From positions 62,001 through 126,000 of the forward strand of contig NZ_JAKNUS010000001.1 of the NCBI RefSeq assembly GCF_023155745.1: DNA of 64,000 nucleotides, in the 5' to 3' direction. This DNA is from Microbacterium kunmingense (GTDB lineage: Bacteria > Actinomycetota > Actinomycetes > Actinomycetales > Microbacteriaceae). Under the pieces are notes generated by a model that was not told where the DNA came from, ran no database searches, and saw only the letters and a list, made by a program, of their open reading frames with translations. Shown here piece by piece: positions 35,748 to 43,832 of the stretch; the stretch's first letter is position 1, and the number at the start of each line of letters is the position of its first letter. A program made the position numbers and the translations under genes.

Positions 35748-37133
35748 CTACGGCCGCGGCCACCCCTCCGGGCCGTCGGTCCCCGCGGGGTACTCGTCGA
35801 GGGGCACCTCGCCGCTTCGCCAGGCATCCAGCACAGGCTGCACGATCCGCCAGCACTGCTCGGCGGCGTCGGCGCGCACGGCGAGCATCGCGTCGCCGTC
35901 GAGGATGCCCGACAGCACTTCGGCGTAAGCCTTCAGCGTCCCCTCGCCGAGGTCTGCCACGAGCGGGGCGCGCTCGAGCTCGAACGCGTCTCCGTCGCCG
36001 CTGACGTTCATCTCCAGCGTCATCCGGTCGGGGCCGAGGGCGAAGCGCAGCACCGTGGGCGCGGTGCTGCCGGTGAGACCCTGGGGCAGGTGCCGGACGG
36101 GCTTGAAGCGCACGATGACCTCGCGCTCGGCGTCATCCAGCGCCTTTCCCGACCGGAGGGTGAACGGCACCCCCTGCCAGCGGGCGTTGCGCACCTCGAA
36201 GACGACCTCGGCCAGCGTCTCGGTGTCGCGCGCCGGGTCGACGCCCGGCTCGTCGACGTAGGACGGCAGGGGTCGGGCCTGGACGACGCCGGCGGTGTAC
36301 CTGGCGCGACGGGAGGATGCGACGGGGTCGCCCTGCCACACGTGGGTCGCCCGGAGCACGGCACCCGTCGCCTCGCGGAAGTCGATCTCCGACAGCGACG
36401 CCGGCGGCTCCATCGCCACGATCGCGAGCACCTGGAGGAGGTGGCTCTGGATCATGTCGACTAGCGCCCCGGCGTGGTCGTAGTAGCCGGCGCGTCCCTC
36501 GAGCCCGAGGGTCTCGTCGTAGCCGATGAAGATCGACTCGATGTGCTCGGCCGACCACACCGGCTCGAGCACCCGATTGGCCAGTCGGGCGCTCAGAATG
36601 TTCAGGGTCGTGGAGCGACCGAGGAAGTGGTCGATGCGGAAGATCTGCGTCTCGGGCACGATCTTCGCGATCGTCTCGTTCAGGGCGTGCGCGGTGGCCT
36701 CGTCGCTGCCGAACGGCTTCTCGATGGCGAGGATGAGCCCCTCGGGCACCTCGAGGGTCGTCAGCGCCTGGCAGGCGCGCTCGGTCACCGCCGGCGGCAC
36801 GGCGAAGTACAGCGCGATGCGGCCGTCGTTTCCGGCCAGCAGCGCGGTCAGGTCGGCGGGGTCGGTGATGTCCGCCTTGGTGTAGGTCGTCGCCGCCACC
36901 GAGGCGAACGCCTTCTCCGACCCGGTCGTGGCGAACGAGGCCTTCACCGTGTCGCGCCAGCGGTCGTCGTCCCAGTCCTCCATCCCCGCGCCGCGCAGAC
37001 GGATCTTCCGGTCGGGCTCGCGCGTGAGCAGCTGCCCGAGGGCGGGGAGGAGCAGCCGCGAGGTGAGGTCTCCCGAGGCCCCGAGGATGATCAGCGTGGT
37101 CAGGTCGGTGGCCGTCTTCTGCGCAGCGCTCAT
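35748..37133 (-). CDS. zwf: Glucose-6-phosphate dehydrogenase
   Basis: 461 residues. NADP-binding GASGDLTSRLLLPAL at 19-33; EKPFGSDEATAH; active-site RIDHFLGRS (usual RIDHYLGKE, so the lysine after Gly is Arg here); C-terminal sheet with GDAMLAVRADAAEQCWRIVQPVLDAW. It oxidises glucose-6-phosphate to the lactone for NADPH. The substitution in the active-site loop marks the second, divergent G6PD type of actinobacteria. It stands alone, with no tkt/tal/opcA neighbours. Start ATG 37133. Confidence 0.9.
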   Translation of the reverse strand: MSAAQKTATDLTTLIILGASGDLTSRLLLPALGQLLTREPDRKIRLRGAGMEDWDDDRWRDTVKASFATTGSEKAFASVAATTYTKADITDPADLTALLAGNDGRIALYFAVPPAVTERACQALTTLEVPEGLILAIEKPFGSDEATAHALNETIAKIVPETQIFRIDHFLGRSTTLNILSARLANRVLEPVWSAEHIESIFIGYDETLGLEGRAGYYDHAGALVDMIQSHLLQVLAIVAMEPPASLSEIDFREATGAVLRATHVWQGDPVASSRRARYTAGVVQARPLPSYVDEPGVDPARDTETLAEVVFEVRNARWQGVPFTLRSGKALDDAEREVIVRFKPVRHLPQGLTGSTAPTVLRFALGPDRMTLEMNVSGDGDAFELERAPLVADLGEGTLKAYAEVLSGILDGDAMLAVRADAAEQCWRIVQPVLDAWRSGEVPLDEYPAGTDGPEGWPRP

Positions 37134-37163
37134 GCTCGCCACCCTAGTTCGCCCAGAAGAAGA

Positions 37164-37193
37164 GGGGGGATGCCGGCACTCCGGCATCCCCCC
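37164..37193 (-). terminator. Strong hairpin terminator of the ABC operon
   Basis: GGGGGGATGCCGG, loop CACT, CCGGCATCCCCCC: a perfect 13-bp stem 12 bp after the stop of the permease gene. On the minus strand TCTTCTTC follows, a moderate T-rich tail. Confidence 0.8.
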
Positions 37194-37205
37194 TGGCGCG
37201 GCGCC

Positions 37206-38306
37206 TCAGGCGGCCAGCGCCTCCCGCAGCTTGACGCGTGCCCCCATGCGCAAGAGCGAGTTCTCGTAGATCTTCGCGCCGACGAGGATCGCCCCGACGC
37301 AGGTCGCGGCGAGGATCGCCAGCGACACCAGCGGCTCCCACCACTGCGCCTCGCCGAGGAAGAGCCGCATCGGCATCCCGACCGGGGCCGAGAAGGGTAC
37401 GTACGACATGATCGTCAGCACCAGCGAGTTGTCGTTGAAGAAGATCACCAGGAAGTACGGCGCCATGATGAGCATCGTCAGCGGGGTCGTGGTCGAGCCG
37501 ATGTCCTCCTGACGTGACACCATCGCCGCCGCGGCGGCGAACAGGGCCGCCAGCAGGATGAAGCCGAAGAGGAAGAACACCGCGAACCACGCGATCGCCG
37601 AGCCGAGCCCCTGAAGAAGCGCCGTCTGGCCGGTGACGGTGAGTCCCACGACCGCCACCGCGGCGAGGATCAGGATCTGACCCATCGCGAGCACGGTGTT
37701 GCCGATGACCTTCCCGGCCAGCAGCGCCCGGGTCGGCACGGCCGAGATCAGCAGCTCGACCACCCGGGTCTGCTTCTCCTCCACCACGCTCTGCGCGATC
37801 GTGCCGCCGAACAGCGAGGCGGCCAGGAGGAACACGATGCCGAACCCGAGGGCGACGAAGTAGCGGATGAGCGGATTGGTCTCATCGGGGTTCAGCAGCT
37901 CCACCGGCGGCACCTGGGCGAGCAGGAGCATCAGGTCGGTGGGCGGGCTCGAGTCGGCGAGGATGACGAAGCCGAGGGGCGACGACGAGTCGCCGACGAC
38001 GGCGGCGTCGACATCGCCCGCGGCGACGAGCTCCTCGGCCTGCGCGCGGTCGCTCACGTCGGTGACGTCGAGGCCTTCGACGCCGTCGACGTACTGCGAG
38101 GCGTTGCTCGTCACCGCGACGGGCGTGCCGGAGGAGTTCTGCGCGCTGAAGCCGCCCCAGATCACCAGCGCGAGTGCCCCCAGGATGAGGATCGCGGTGG
38201 AGATGATGAAGGCCTTGCTGCGCAGCTTCGACCCGATCTCGCGCTCGGCGACGAGCCAGACGCTCTGCGCCGTGCTGGGCGCGGTGGGCAGGGTGGACGT
38301 GCTCAC
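37206..38306 (-). CDS. ABC-2 type permease, NatB-like
   Basis: 366 residues. An N-terminal cytoplasmic stretch (VWLVAEREIGSKLRSKAF) and first helix, an extracellular domain (about 55-165), then five to six helices with VVEEKQTRVVELLISAVPTRALLAGKVIG. This is the Na+/drug-exporter (NatB) arrangement of ABC-2 permeases. GTG start 38306 overlaps the ATPase gene stop by four bases. Confidence 0.87.
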   Translation of the reverse strand: MSTSTLPTAPSTAQSVWLVAEREIGSKLRSKAFIISTAILILGALALVIWGGFSAQNSSGTPVAVTSNASQYVDGVEGLDVTDVSDRAQAEELVAAGDVDAAVVGDSSSPLGFVILADSSPPTDLMLLLAQVPPVELLNPDETNPLIRYFVALGFGIVFLLAASLFGGTIAQSVVEEKQTRVVELLISAVPTRALLAGKVIGNTVLAMGQILILAAVAVVGLTVTGQTALLQGLGSAIAWFAVFFLFGFILLAALFAAAAAMVSRQEDIGSTTTPLTMLIMAPYFLVIFFNDNSLVLTIMSYVPFSAPVGMPMRLFLGEAQWWEPLVSLAILAATCVGAILVGAKIYENSLLRMGARVKLREALAA

Positions 38307-39187
38307 TGGATGACCTCCTTGAAGATCTGGGCGAGGGTGGGATGCTGCGGGGCGAAGCTTGCGACATCCCCCTGGGCCACCGCGCGGCGGAGCACCCGCT
38401 GCGCGGCGTCCTCGGATTCGACGTCGAACACGGCATAGCCACCGTCGAAGTCGATGACGCGCACGCCGGCCTCGTCGCGAAGCCATCCGGCGTCCCCGGC
38501 CGACACCAGCTCGTAGCGGTGGGCGGAGTGCTGGGCGCGGAGCGCATCGCGGGCGCCGGCAGCGCGCACCTGTCCGCCGGCGATGATGACGAGGTCGTCG
38601 CAGAGGCGCTCGACGACGTCGAGCTGGTGGGAGGAGAAGAGGACGGATGTCCCGGCCGCGGCCCGCTGCTGCAGGACGCCCGCCACGACGTCGACCGCGA
38701 GGGGGTCGAGGCCGGAGAACGGCTCTTCGAGGATGAGCACCTCGGGCTGGTGCACGAGGGCGGCGGCGATCTGGGCGCGCTGCTGGTTGCCCAGCGACAG
38801 CGTCTCGACGTTGTCGTCGAGGCGCTCGCCGAGACCGAGCTCCTGCAGGAGCGAGGTCGCGCGGGCGGTGGCGTCGGCCTTGGAGAAGCCGTGCAGGCGC
38901 GCCAGGTAGACGATGTGCTCGAGCACCTTCATCTTGGGGTACAGCCCCCGCTCCTCGGGCATGTATCCGAAGCGACGGCGGTCGGCGGGGGTGACGGGCG
39001 AGCCGTCGAGGGTGACGGTGCCGGCATCCTTCCCCAGGACGCCCAGGATGATGCGCATCGTCGTGGTCTTGCCGGCGCCGTTGCCGCCGACGAAGCCCGT
39101 CAGCCGTCCGGGGCGGACGTCGAACGAGACGTCGTCGAGCGCGCGGCGGCCGCCGTACGCCTTGGTGATGCCTCTCAGCTCCAGCAT
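38303..39187 (-). CDS. ABC transporter ATP-binding protein (NatA-like)
   Basis: 294 residues. Walker A GGNGAGKTTTM, Q-loop MPEERGLYPKM, signature LSLGNQQR (variant of LSGGQ), Walker B VLILEEPFSGLDP, H-loop SSHQLD. A DUF4162-like C-terminal part (about 215-294) follows. It powers the coupled ABC-2 permease. ATG 39187 after GAAGGAGC. Confidence 0.92.
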   Translation of the reverse strand: MLELRGITKAYGGRRALDDVSFDVRPGRLTGFVGGNGAGKTTTMRIILGVLGKDAGTVTLDGSPVTPADRRRFGYMPEERGLYPKMKVLEHIVYLARLHGFSKADATARATSLLQELGLGERLDDNVETLSLGNQQRAQIAAALVHQPEVLILEEPFSGLDPLAVDVVAGVLQQRAAAGTSVLFSSHQLDVVERLCDDLVIIAGGQVRAAGARDALRAQHSAHRYELVSAGDAGWLRDEAGVRVIDFDGGYAVFDVESEDAAQRVLRRAVAQGDVASFAPQHPTLAQIFKEVIQ

Positions 39188-39389
39188 GGATGCTCCTTCT
39201 GTCGTGACCGGCGGGGGATGACATCGACGTTACGGACGGCGCCGCGCGGCGACATCCGTCCCCGGGTGGGTTTCCCGCCCGGCCGGTCCTCCCCCCTGCG
39301 GGGGATACTTCGACGTCGAGAGAATTTTCCATACGCGGGAATACATAAGGGATGCCGCGACTTTCACCCTCTTGGAATGTCCGACGGCG

Positions 39390-39406
39390 GTCTCCCGCCG
39401 GGAGAC
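39390..39406. promoter_or_regulatory. Palindrome in the leader of the FMN reductase gene
   Basis: GTCTCCC-GCC-GGGAGAC (7-bp arms) lies 23 bp before the start codon, just upstream of GGAGGAG. The rest of the 241-bp gap 39188-39428 contains AT-richer sequence (GAATACATAAGG near 39341) that may hold the promoter; no gene. Confidence 0.5.
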
Positions 39407-39428
39407 ACCATCTATGGAGGAGAACTCA

Positions 39429-39998
39429 ATGAGCAACCGCACCATCGGGTACATCGTCGGGAGCATCTCGTCGACGTCGATCAACCGGCGCCTGGCCGAG
39501 GCCCTCGCGCGCCTCGCCCCCGAGGGCACGACCCTCGTCGAGATCCCGATCAAGGACCTGCCGTTCTACTCGCCCGACTACGACGCCGACTACCCCGAGG
39601 TCGCCCGTGACTTCAAGCAGGCGCTCGCCGACGTCGACGGCGTGATCATCGTCACCCCCGAGTACAGCCGTTCCATCCCCGGCGTGCTGAAGAACGCCCT
39701 CGACTGGGCCGCGCGTCCGTGGGGTCAGAACTCCTTCGACGGCAAGCCCACCGCCGTCATCGGCACCTCGCAGGGCGGCATCGCGACCGCCGCGGGTCAG
39801 CAGCACCTGAAGGCGATCCTCAGCCACTTCAACGCTCCGTCGCTCGGACAGCCCGAGGGCTACATCCAGACCACCCCGGGTCTGTTCACCGACTCGGGCG
39901 AGGTCACCAACGACGAGACCGCCGCGTTCCTCGTCGGCTACCTCGAGGCGTTCAACGCCCTCGTCGACCGCTACGCGCGCGAGCTCGTCAGCGCCTGA
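39429..39998 (+). CDS. NADPH-dependent FMN reductase
   Basis: 189 residues of the flavodoxin-like fold. FMN-phosphate loop GSISSTSINRRLAEAL, ribityl loop TPEYSRSIPGVLKNALDW, and GTSQGGIATAAGQQHL. It reduces FMN or quinones/azo compounds with NADPH. ATG 39429 has GGAGGAG seven bases upstream. A terminator hairpin follows. Confidence 0.9.
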   Translation: MSNRTIGYIVGSISSTSINRRLAEALARLAPEGTTLVEIPIKDLPFYSPDYDADYPEVARDFKQALADVDGVIIVTPEYSRSIPGVLKNALDWAARPWGQNSFDGKPTAVIGTSQGGIATAAGQQHLKAILSHFNAPSLGQPEGYIQTTPGLFTDSGEVTNDETAAFLVGYLEAFNALVDRYARELVSA

Positions 39999-40011
39999 CG
40001 GATTCCCCCTC

Positions 40012-40048
40012 GACAGCCCCGGTCCCGCTTCGGCGGGCCGGGGCTGTC
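40012..40048 (+). terminator. Terminator hairpin after the FMN reductase gene
   Basis: GACAGCCCCGG pairs with CCGGGGCTGTC, with an inner CCCGC-TTCG-GCGGG stem; 14 bp after the stop. A short CTCTTCCC tail follows. Confidence 0.7.
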
Positions 40049-40109
40049 GCTCTTCCCGCCGCACCCGAACGGGGCGAGGATGGTCATCGAGCACGCCGAG
40101 GGGGACCCC

Positions 40110-40751
40110 ATGACCGGACGCATCACGATCGACCTGTTCGTCTCGCTCGACGGTGTCGCGCAGGCGCCGGGCGCGCCGGACGAGGACCGCGCGGGCGGCT
40201 TCCCGTACGGCGGCTGGCAGGCGCCGGTCTCGGGCGAGAGGGAGGGTCGCGAGATCGCGCGGGGCATCGACGAGATGGACGCGCTCGTGCTCGGGCGCCG
40301 CACGTACGACATCTTCGCGGCGTGCTGGCCGCACCACGTCCAGGGCGACGGGGCCGGTCGGATCGGTCGGAAGTTCGCCGCCATCCCGAAGTACGTCGCG
40401 TCCCGGGGCGCTCCGGCGCTCGAGTGGGAGGGGTCGATGCTTCTGGGTGTGGACGCGGTGGCGGATGTCGTCGCGCTCCGCGAGGTGCACAAGAGCATCC
40501 ACGTTATCGGGAGCGTCGACTTCGTCCAGTCCCTGCTGGCGGCTGACGCCTACGACGAGCTCCGCCTCTACACCTACCCGGTCGTGATCGGGCGTGGGAA
40601 GAAGGTGTTCCCCGAGGGTGCCGCGCCCGCGACGCTCGCGCTGCTCGGCGACCCGATCGTCTCGGAAAGGGCGCGGTCGTTCTGCGATACGGCCCCTCGG
40701 GCCCACTCCGAACCGGCGCGATGGGCGACTGAGCCGGGGCGGGTCAGGTGA
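40110..40751 (+). CDS. RibD-C/DHFR-fold reductase with frameshifted 3' end
   Basis: The first 185 codons are a standard dihydrofolate-reductase-family (RibD C-terminal) protein: TIDLFVSLDGVAQAPG, DALVLGRRTYDIFAACWP, HVIGSVDFVQSLLAAD, LRLYTYPVVIGRGKKVF. From about base 40668 the usual ending, GAVVLRYGPSGPLRTGAMGD, is found in the next frame and stops at 40732. One missing base in GGAAAGGG (40664-40671) explains this. As read, the tail is nonsense and the stop at 40751 overlaps the convergent regulator gene by 8 bp. ATG 40110 follows GGGGA. Confidence 0.8.
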   Translation: MTGRITIDLFVSLDGVAQAPGAPDEDRAGGFPYGGWQAPVSGEREGREIARGIDEMDALVLGRRTYDIFAACWPHHVQGDGAGRIGRKFAAIPKYVASRGAPALEWEGSMLLGVDAVADVVALREVHKSIHVIGSVDFVQSLLAADAYDELRLYTYPVVIGRGKKVFPEGAAPATLALLGDPIVSERARSFCDTAPRAHSEPARWATEPGRVR

Positions 40752-41514
40752 GGCCGTGGCGGTGGGCGTAGACCACCGCGGCGACCCGGTCGCGCGCGCC
40801 GAGCTTCTGCAGCACGTTCGACACGTGCGTCTTCACCGTGGCCTCACCGATGAAGAGGCGCTCGGCGATCTCGGCGTTGCTGAGCGCCTGCGCGACGAGG
40901 CGCAACACCTCGGTCTCGCGATCGGTGAGCTCGACCGCGGGCGCGGCGGGTGCGGCCGGCGCCCCGGGTGCGGCGTCCGTCGCCGCCGTCGTCGGCCCCG
41001 GCGCGGACATTCGGCCCAGACGCGGACAATCTGACGCGAGAGATCCGCCGCTGGGCCGATTCTCCGCGCGCACGCCGTCGCCGTCGCCGGCGTCCGCGCC
41101 CGCGAAACGCCGGATCACCCGGCGGGTGACCTCGGGTGCGAGCAGCGCATCGCCGGCGGCGGCGACGCGCACCGCGTGGACGAGTTCCTCGGGCCCGGCG
41201 TTCTTCAGCAGGAACCCGCTCGCCCCGGCGGACAGCGCTTCGAAGAGATAATCGTCGCGGTCGAAGGTCGTGACGATCAGCACGGCGGCCTCCGACCCCG
41301 CGGCGACAAGCGCGCGCGTCGCCGCGATCCCGTCCATCCCGGGCATCTGCACGTCCATGCAGATCACGTCGGGAGAAAGAGCGGATGCCGCGGCGACCGC
41401 CTCCGTGCCGCTCGCGGCCTCCCCCACCACGGCGATGTCGTCTTCGGACTCCAGGATCATCCGGAACCCGGCCCGCATCACCGCGTGATCGTCGACGAGG
41501 AGCACCCGGATCAT
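40744..41514 (-). CDS. NarL/FixJ-type response regulator
   Basis: 256 residues. Receiver domain 1-120 with VDDH, phospho-acceptor Asp in ICMDVQMPGMDG, and TTFDRDDY/LLKNAG. LuxR-type HTH 192-256: LTDRETEVLRLVAQALSNAEIAERL and TVKTHVSNVLQKLGARDR. The linker is unusually long (about 60 residues) because a 69-bp palindromic sequence is inserted in frame. Partner of the kinase whose gene overlaps the start by four bases. Confidence 0.9.
   Translation of the reverse strand: MIRVLLVDDHAVMRAGFRMILESEDDIAVVGEAASGTEAVAAASALSPDVICMDVQMPGMDGIAATRALVAAGSEAAVLIVTTFDRDDYLFEALSAGASGFLLKNAGPEELVHAVRVAAAGDALLAPEVTRRVIRRFAGADAGDGDGVRAENRPSGGSLASDCPRLGRMSAPGPTTAATDAAPGAPAAPAAPAVELTDRETEVLRLVAQALSNAEIAERLFIGEATVKTHVSNVLQKLGARDRVAAVVYAHRHGLT
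41001..41069. repeat. Palindromic insertion inside the response regulator linker
   Basis: Arms of 26 bp (41001-41026 and 41044-41069) match at 22 positions; the centre of the arm is TCGGCCCAG. A 17-base loop separates them. It encodes RAENRPSGGSLASDCPRLGR-type linker residues that lack family similarity. Confidence 0.7.
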
Positions 41515-42837
41515 GTGGTCACTCCTTCGCCGACAACGGTGTCGTCTGCAGGGTCGGCGGAAGCGGTCGCGGGCGCCGGGACCGCGCGGTCGGGGCCGAC
41601 CTGAACCCGAACCCGCACGCGGAATCCGCCACGCGAACGGGGACCGGTCTCGATCTCACCGCCCGAGGCCGCCGCGCGTTCTCTCATTCCGACGAGACCG
41701 AGTCCGGGCCGGATCATGGTCGCGACCCGCCCGGTGTTGGTGATCTCGAGCTCCACCGCGTCGCGGTCGTACCGCAGGCGCACGTCCGCGCTCGCGTCGG
41801 GTCCGGCGTGGCGGCGGGCGTTCGTCAGCGCCTCCTGGGCGATGCGGTAGAGGTTCACCTGCACGACGTACGGCACCGGCGTGGGGTCCCCGATCACGGT
41901 GAAGGTCGTCGGGAGGCCGTTCTCCTCCGCGTAGGCGATCAGCTCGCCGAGGTCGTCGAGCGACAGCGTCGACCCCTCGGTCGAGCCCGCGTCGGGTGTC
42001 CGCAGCGTCTCGAGCAGCTGTCGCAGCTCGTGCAGGGCGGAGCGGGCGGAGGTCTCCACTCCCGAGAGCGCCGTGCGCGCAGCATCCGGATCCTTCTCGA
42101 TCACCGCCCGTGCGGCCCCCGCCTGCACCCCCATCGCCGAGACGTGGTGGGCGACGACATCGTGCAGTTCCCGCGCGATCTTCACCCTGTCCAGAGCCAC
42201 CGCCTGCGCGGCAGTGACTTCTCGCTCATGCTCCAACTCGGCGGTCCGCAGCTCGAGCGCGCGGCGCTGCAGGGCCGATGCGTAGGCCCGGTCGCCCATG
42301 TAGTACGCCCCCCCCGAAGAAGGCGACGTTCACGAGGAACTGGATGAGCATGTAGGCGACGAACGGGGAGAAGATCCCCTCCCGGGAGAGTCCATCGTCG
42401 GTCGGTGCGGTGGCAGCCTGGAACGTCGTCACCAGCAGCCAGAAGAACATGCCGACGGTGATGAGCACGCGGACGAGGATGGCCCGCCGACGATCATCGA
42501 CCCAGGCGCCAACCGTGTAGAAGGCGATGAACACCGCGATGTTGCCGACGTAGAGTTCCGGGACGCGAGCGCTCATCCCGATGAAGAACACCAGCGACAC
42601 CGCGACAGCGATGATCTCGGGGTAGCGGCGGCGGAGTGCCAGGGGGAGGGTGAGGGCTGCCCCGTAGAGCAGGGACCACTGGATTTCCGCAGTGTCGGTG
42701 CCGTAGAAACCGGCGACGGAGCCGAGGGCGGCGCTGAGGATCGCACCGACGAAGAGGCCCACCGCCAGAACGAGGTCGGCTCGGCGATCGGCAGGTGTCG
42801 CCGGTGCCCGCGCGATCGTGGGTGGCAGGACCGTCAT
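41511..42837 (-). pseudogene. NarL-type sensor histidine kinase, frameshifted at C8 tract
   Basis: The membrane half starts at ATG 42837 (MTVLPPTIARAP) with about five helices and runs to NVAFFGGG at 42310; the catalytic half (42299-41511) has the HisKA_3 motif ARELHDVVAHHVSAMGVQ and HATPase NLYRIAQEALTNARRHAG and GLGLVGMRERA. The two are in different frames. Removing one base from the run of eight C (42308-42315) joins them as FFGGAYYMGDRAYAS. As read, the frame from 42837 ends at 42226. The intact protein would have about 441 residues. Error, slippage or true loss cannot be told apart here. Confidence 0.8.
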
Positions 42838-42969
42838 GCTTCCACGGTACGGGGGGTCGCTCGACGGGACATCCGCCTGCGGGCGGATCGGCGGGATTCC
42901 ACCCCGCGGGGGAGGCGCGTGGCCTTCCATGTTGACAGAGTGTTCCCGAACGAACGGAAGGAGCGCACG

Positions 42970-43212
42970 ATGTCGAAGATCGAGAACCTCCTCTGGGGCG
43001 ACCGAGACGACCCCCGGCGCGAGCTCGCCGAGCTGTTTCCCGGAGAGGGGGAGTCGGTCACGGTGCGTGCCCGCGACTGGGCCCGCCGCGTCGTCGATGA
43101 GGCCGGTGTACCGGGCGATGACGAACTCCGGGTCATCAAGACCCTCCGTGACGCGGAGCCGCGGCTCTCGCTGAAGCCCGCGCGCTACCTTGCGGCGCAG
43201 TTGAACGTCTGA
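42970..43212 (+). CDS. Hypothetical protein, 80 aa
   Basis: ATG 42970 after GAAGGAGC. Highly charged, soluble: MSKIENLLWGDRDDPRREL, a central GESVTVRARDWARRVVDEAGV and PARYLAAQLNV at the end. No family recognised. It diverges from the kinase gene (132 bp between). Confidence 0.65.
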   Translation: MSKIENLLWGDRDDPRRELAELFPGEGESVTVRARDWARRVVDEAGVPGDDELRVIKTLRDAEPRLSLKPARYLAAQLNV

Positions 43213-43259
43213 GGCCCGGATCCTCGGTGTCCGGGTCATCCGCTGCTAGCGTGCGGCGG

Positions 43260-43832
43260 GTGAGCGAACAGCAGCAGACCGACGGGCCGGCGGCGACGGA
43301 GCGGACGGTCCCGATCGGGGTCGTGATGGTCGGGATGTCGCTGGTGGTGTGGTGGCCCGCCTTCACGATCGGGGCCTGGGGTGACCTCTTCTTCGATCAG
43401 CTCCTGACCCTGTGGGCGGCGTCCACGGCCGCGCTCGTGTTCGTCCTCGTGGAGCGCAAGCCCGTCGGCGCGAAGCTCGTGCGCGCGCTGCTGCTGCTCA
43501 CCCCGTCGCTGTGGATCGTGCTGTCCTTCGTCTTCAACGAGAACGAGACCAACATCGCGGTGCTGCTGCTCGCCGTCGGCGGCATCCTCGTCATCGTGGC
43601 CGGTCTACCGCTGACCATGTGGGTGCTCGTGCGCATCGTCTGGCCCGACTTCGCCTCGTTCACCCGCCGCTCGACGCGGTGGCTCATCCTCGGGGTGGTC
43701 GGGGGGATCGCGATCGTGTCCTTCGTGCTCGGACTCACCCAGTCGCAGTGGCTGTACTGCGAGGACTTCGCGATCAGCGGCAACTCCGAGCCCGCCGGGT
43801 GCACGCCGGAACCTCCCGACCTCTACGAGTGA
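43260..43832 (+). CDS. Hypothetical membrane protein, 190 aa
   Basis: GTG 43260. Four membrane helices between residues 18 and 155 (PIGVVMVGMSLVVWWPAF; LTLWAASTAALVFVLVE; LLLLTPSLWIVLSFVF; ILVIVAGLPLTMWVLVR; WLILGVVGGIAIVSFVL) and a C-terminal outside part with two Cys (LYCEDF, AGCTPEP) that could form a disulfide. No known family. It overlaps the convergent carotenoid oxygenase gene by 10 bp. Confidence 0.65.
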   Translation: MSEQQQTDGPAATERTVPIGVVMVGMSLVVWWPAFTIGAWGDLFFDQLLTLWAASTAALVFVLVERKPVGAKLVRALLLLTPSLWIVLSFVFNENETNIAVLLLAVGGILVIVAGLPLTMWVLVRIVWPDFASFTRRSTRWLILGVVGGIAIVSFVLGLTQSQWLYCEDFAISGNSEPAGCTPEPPDLYE

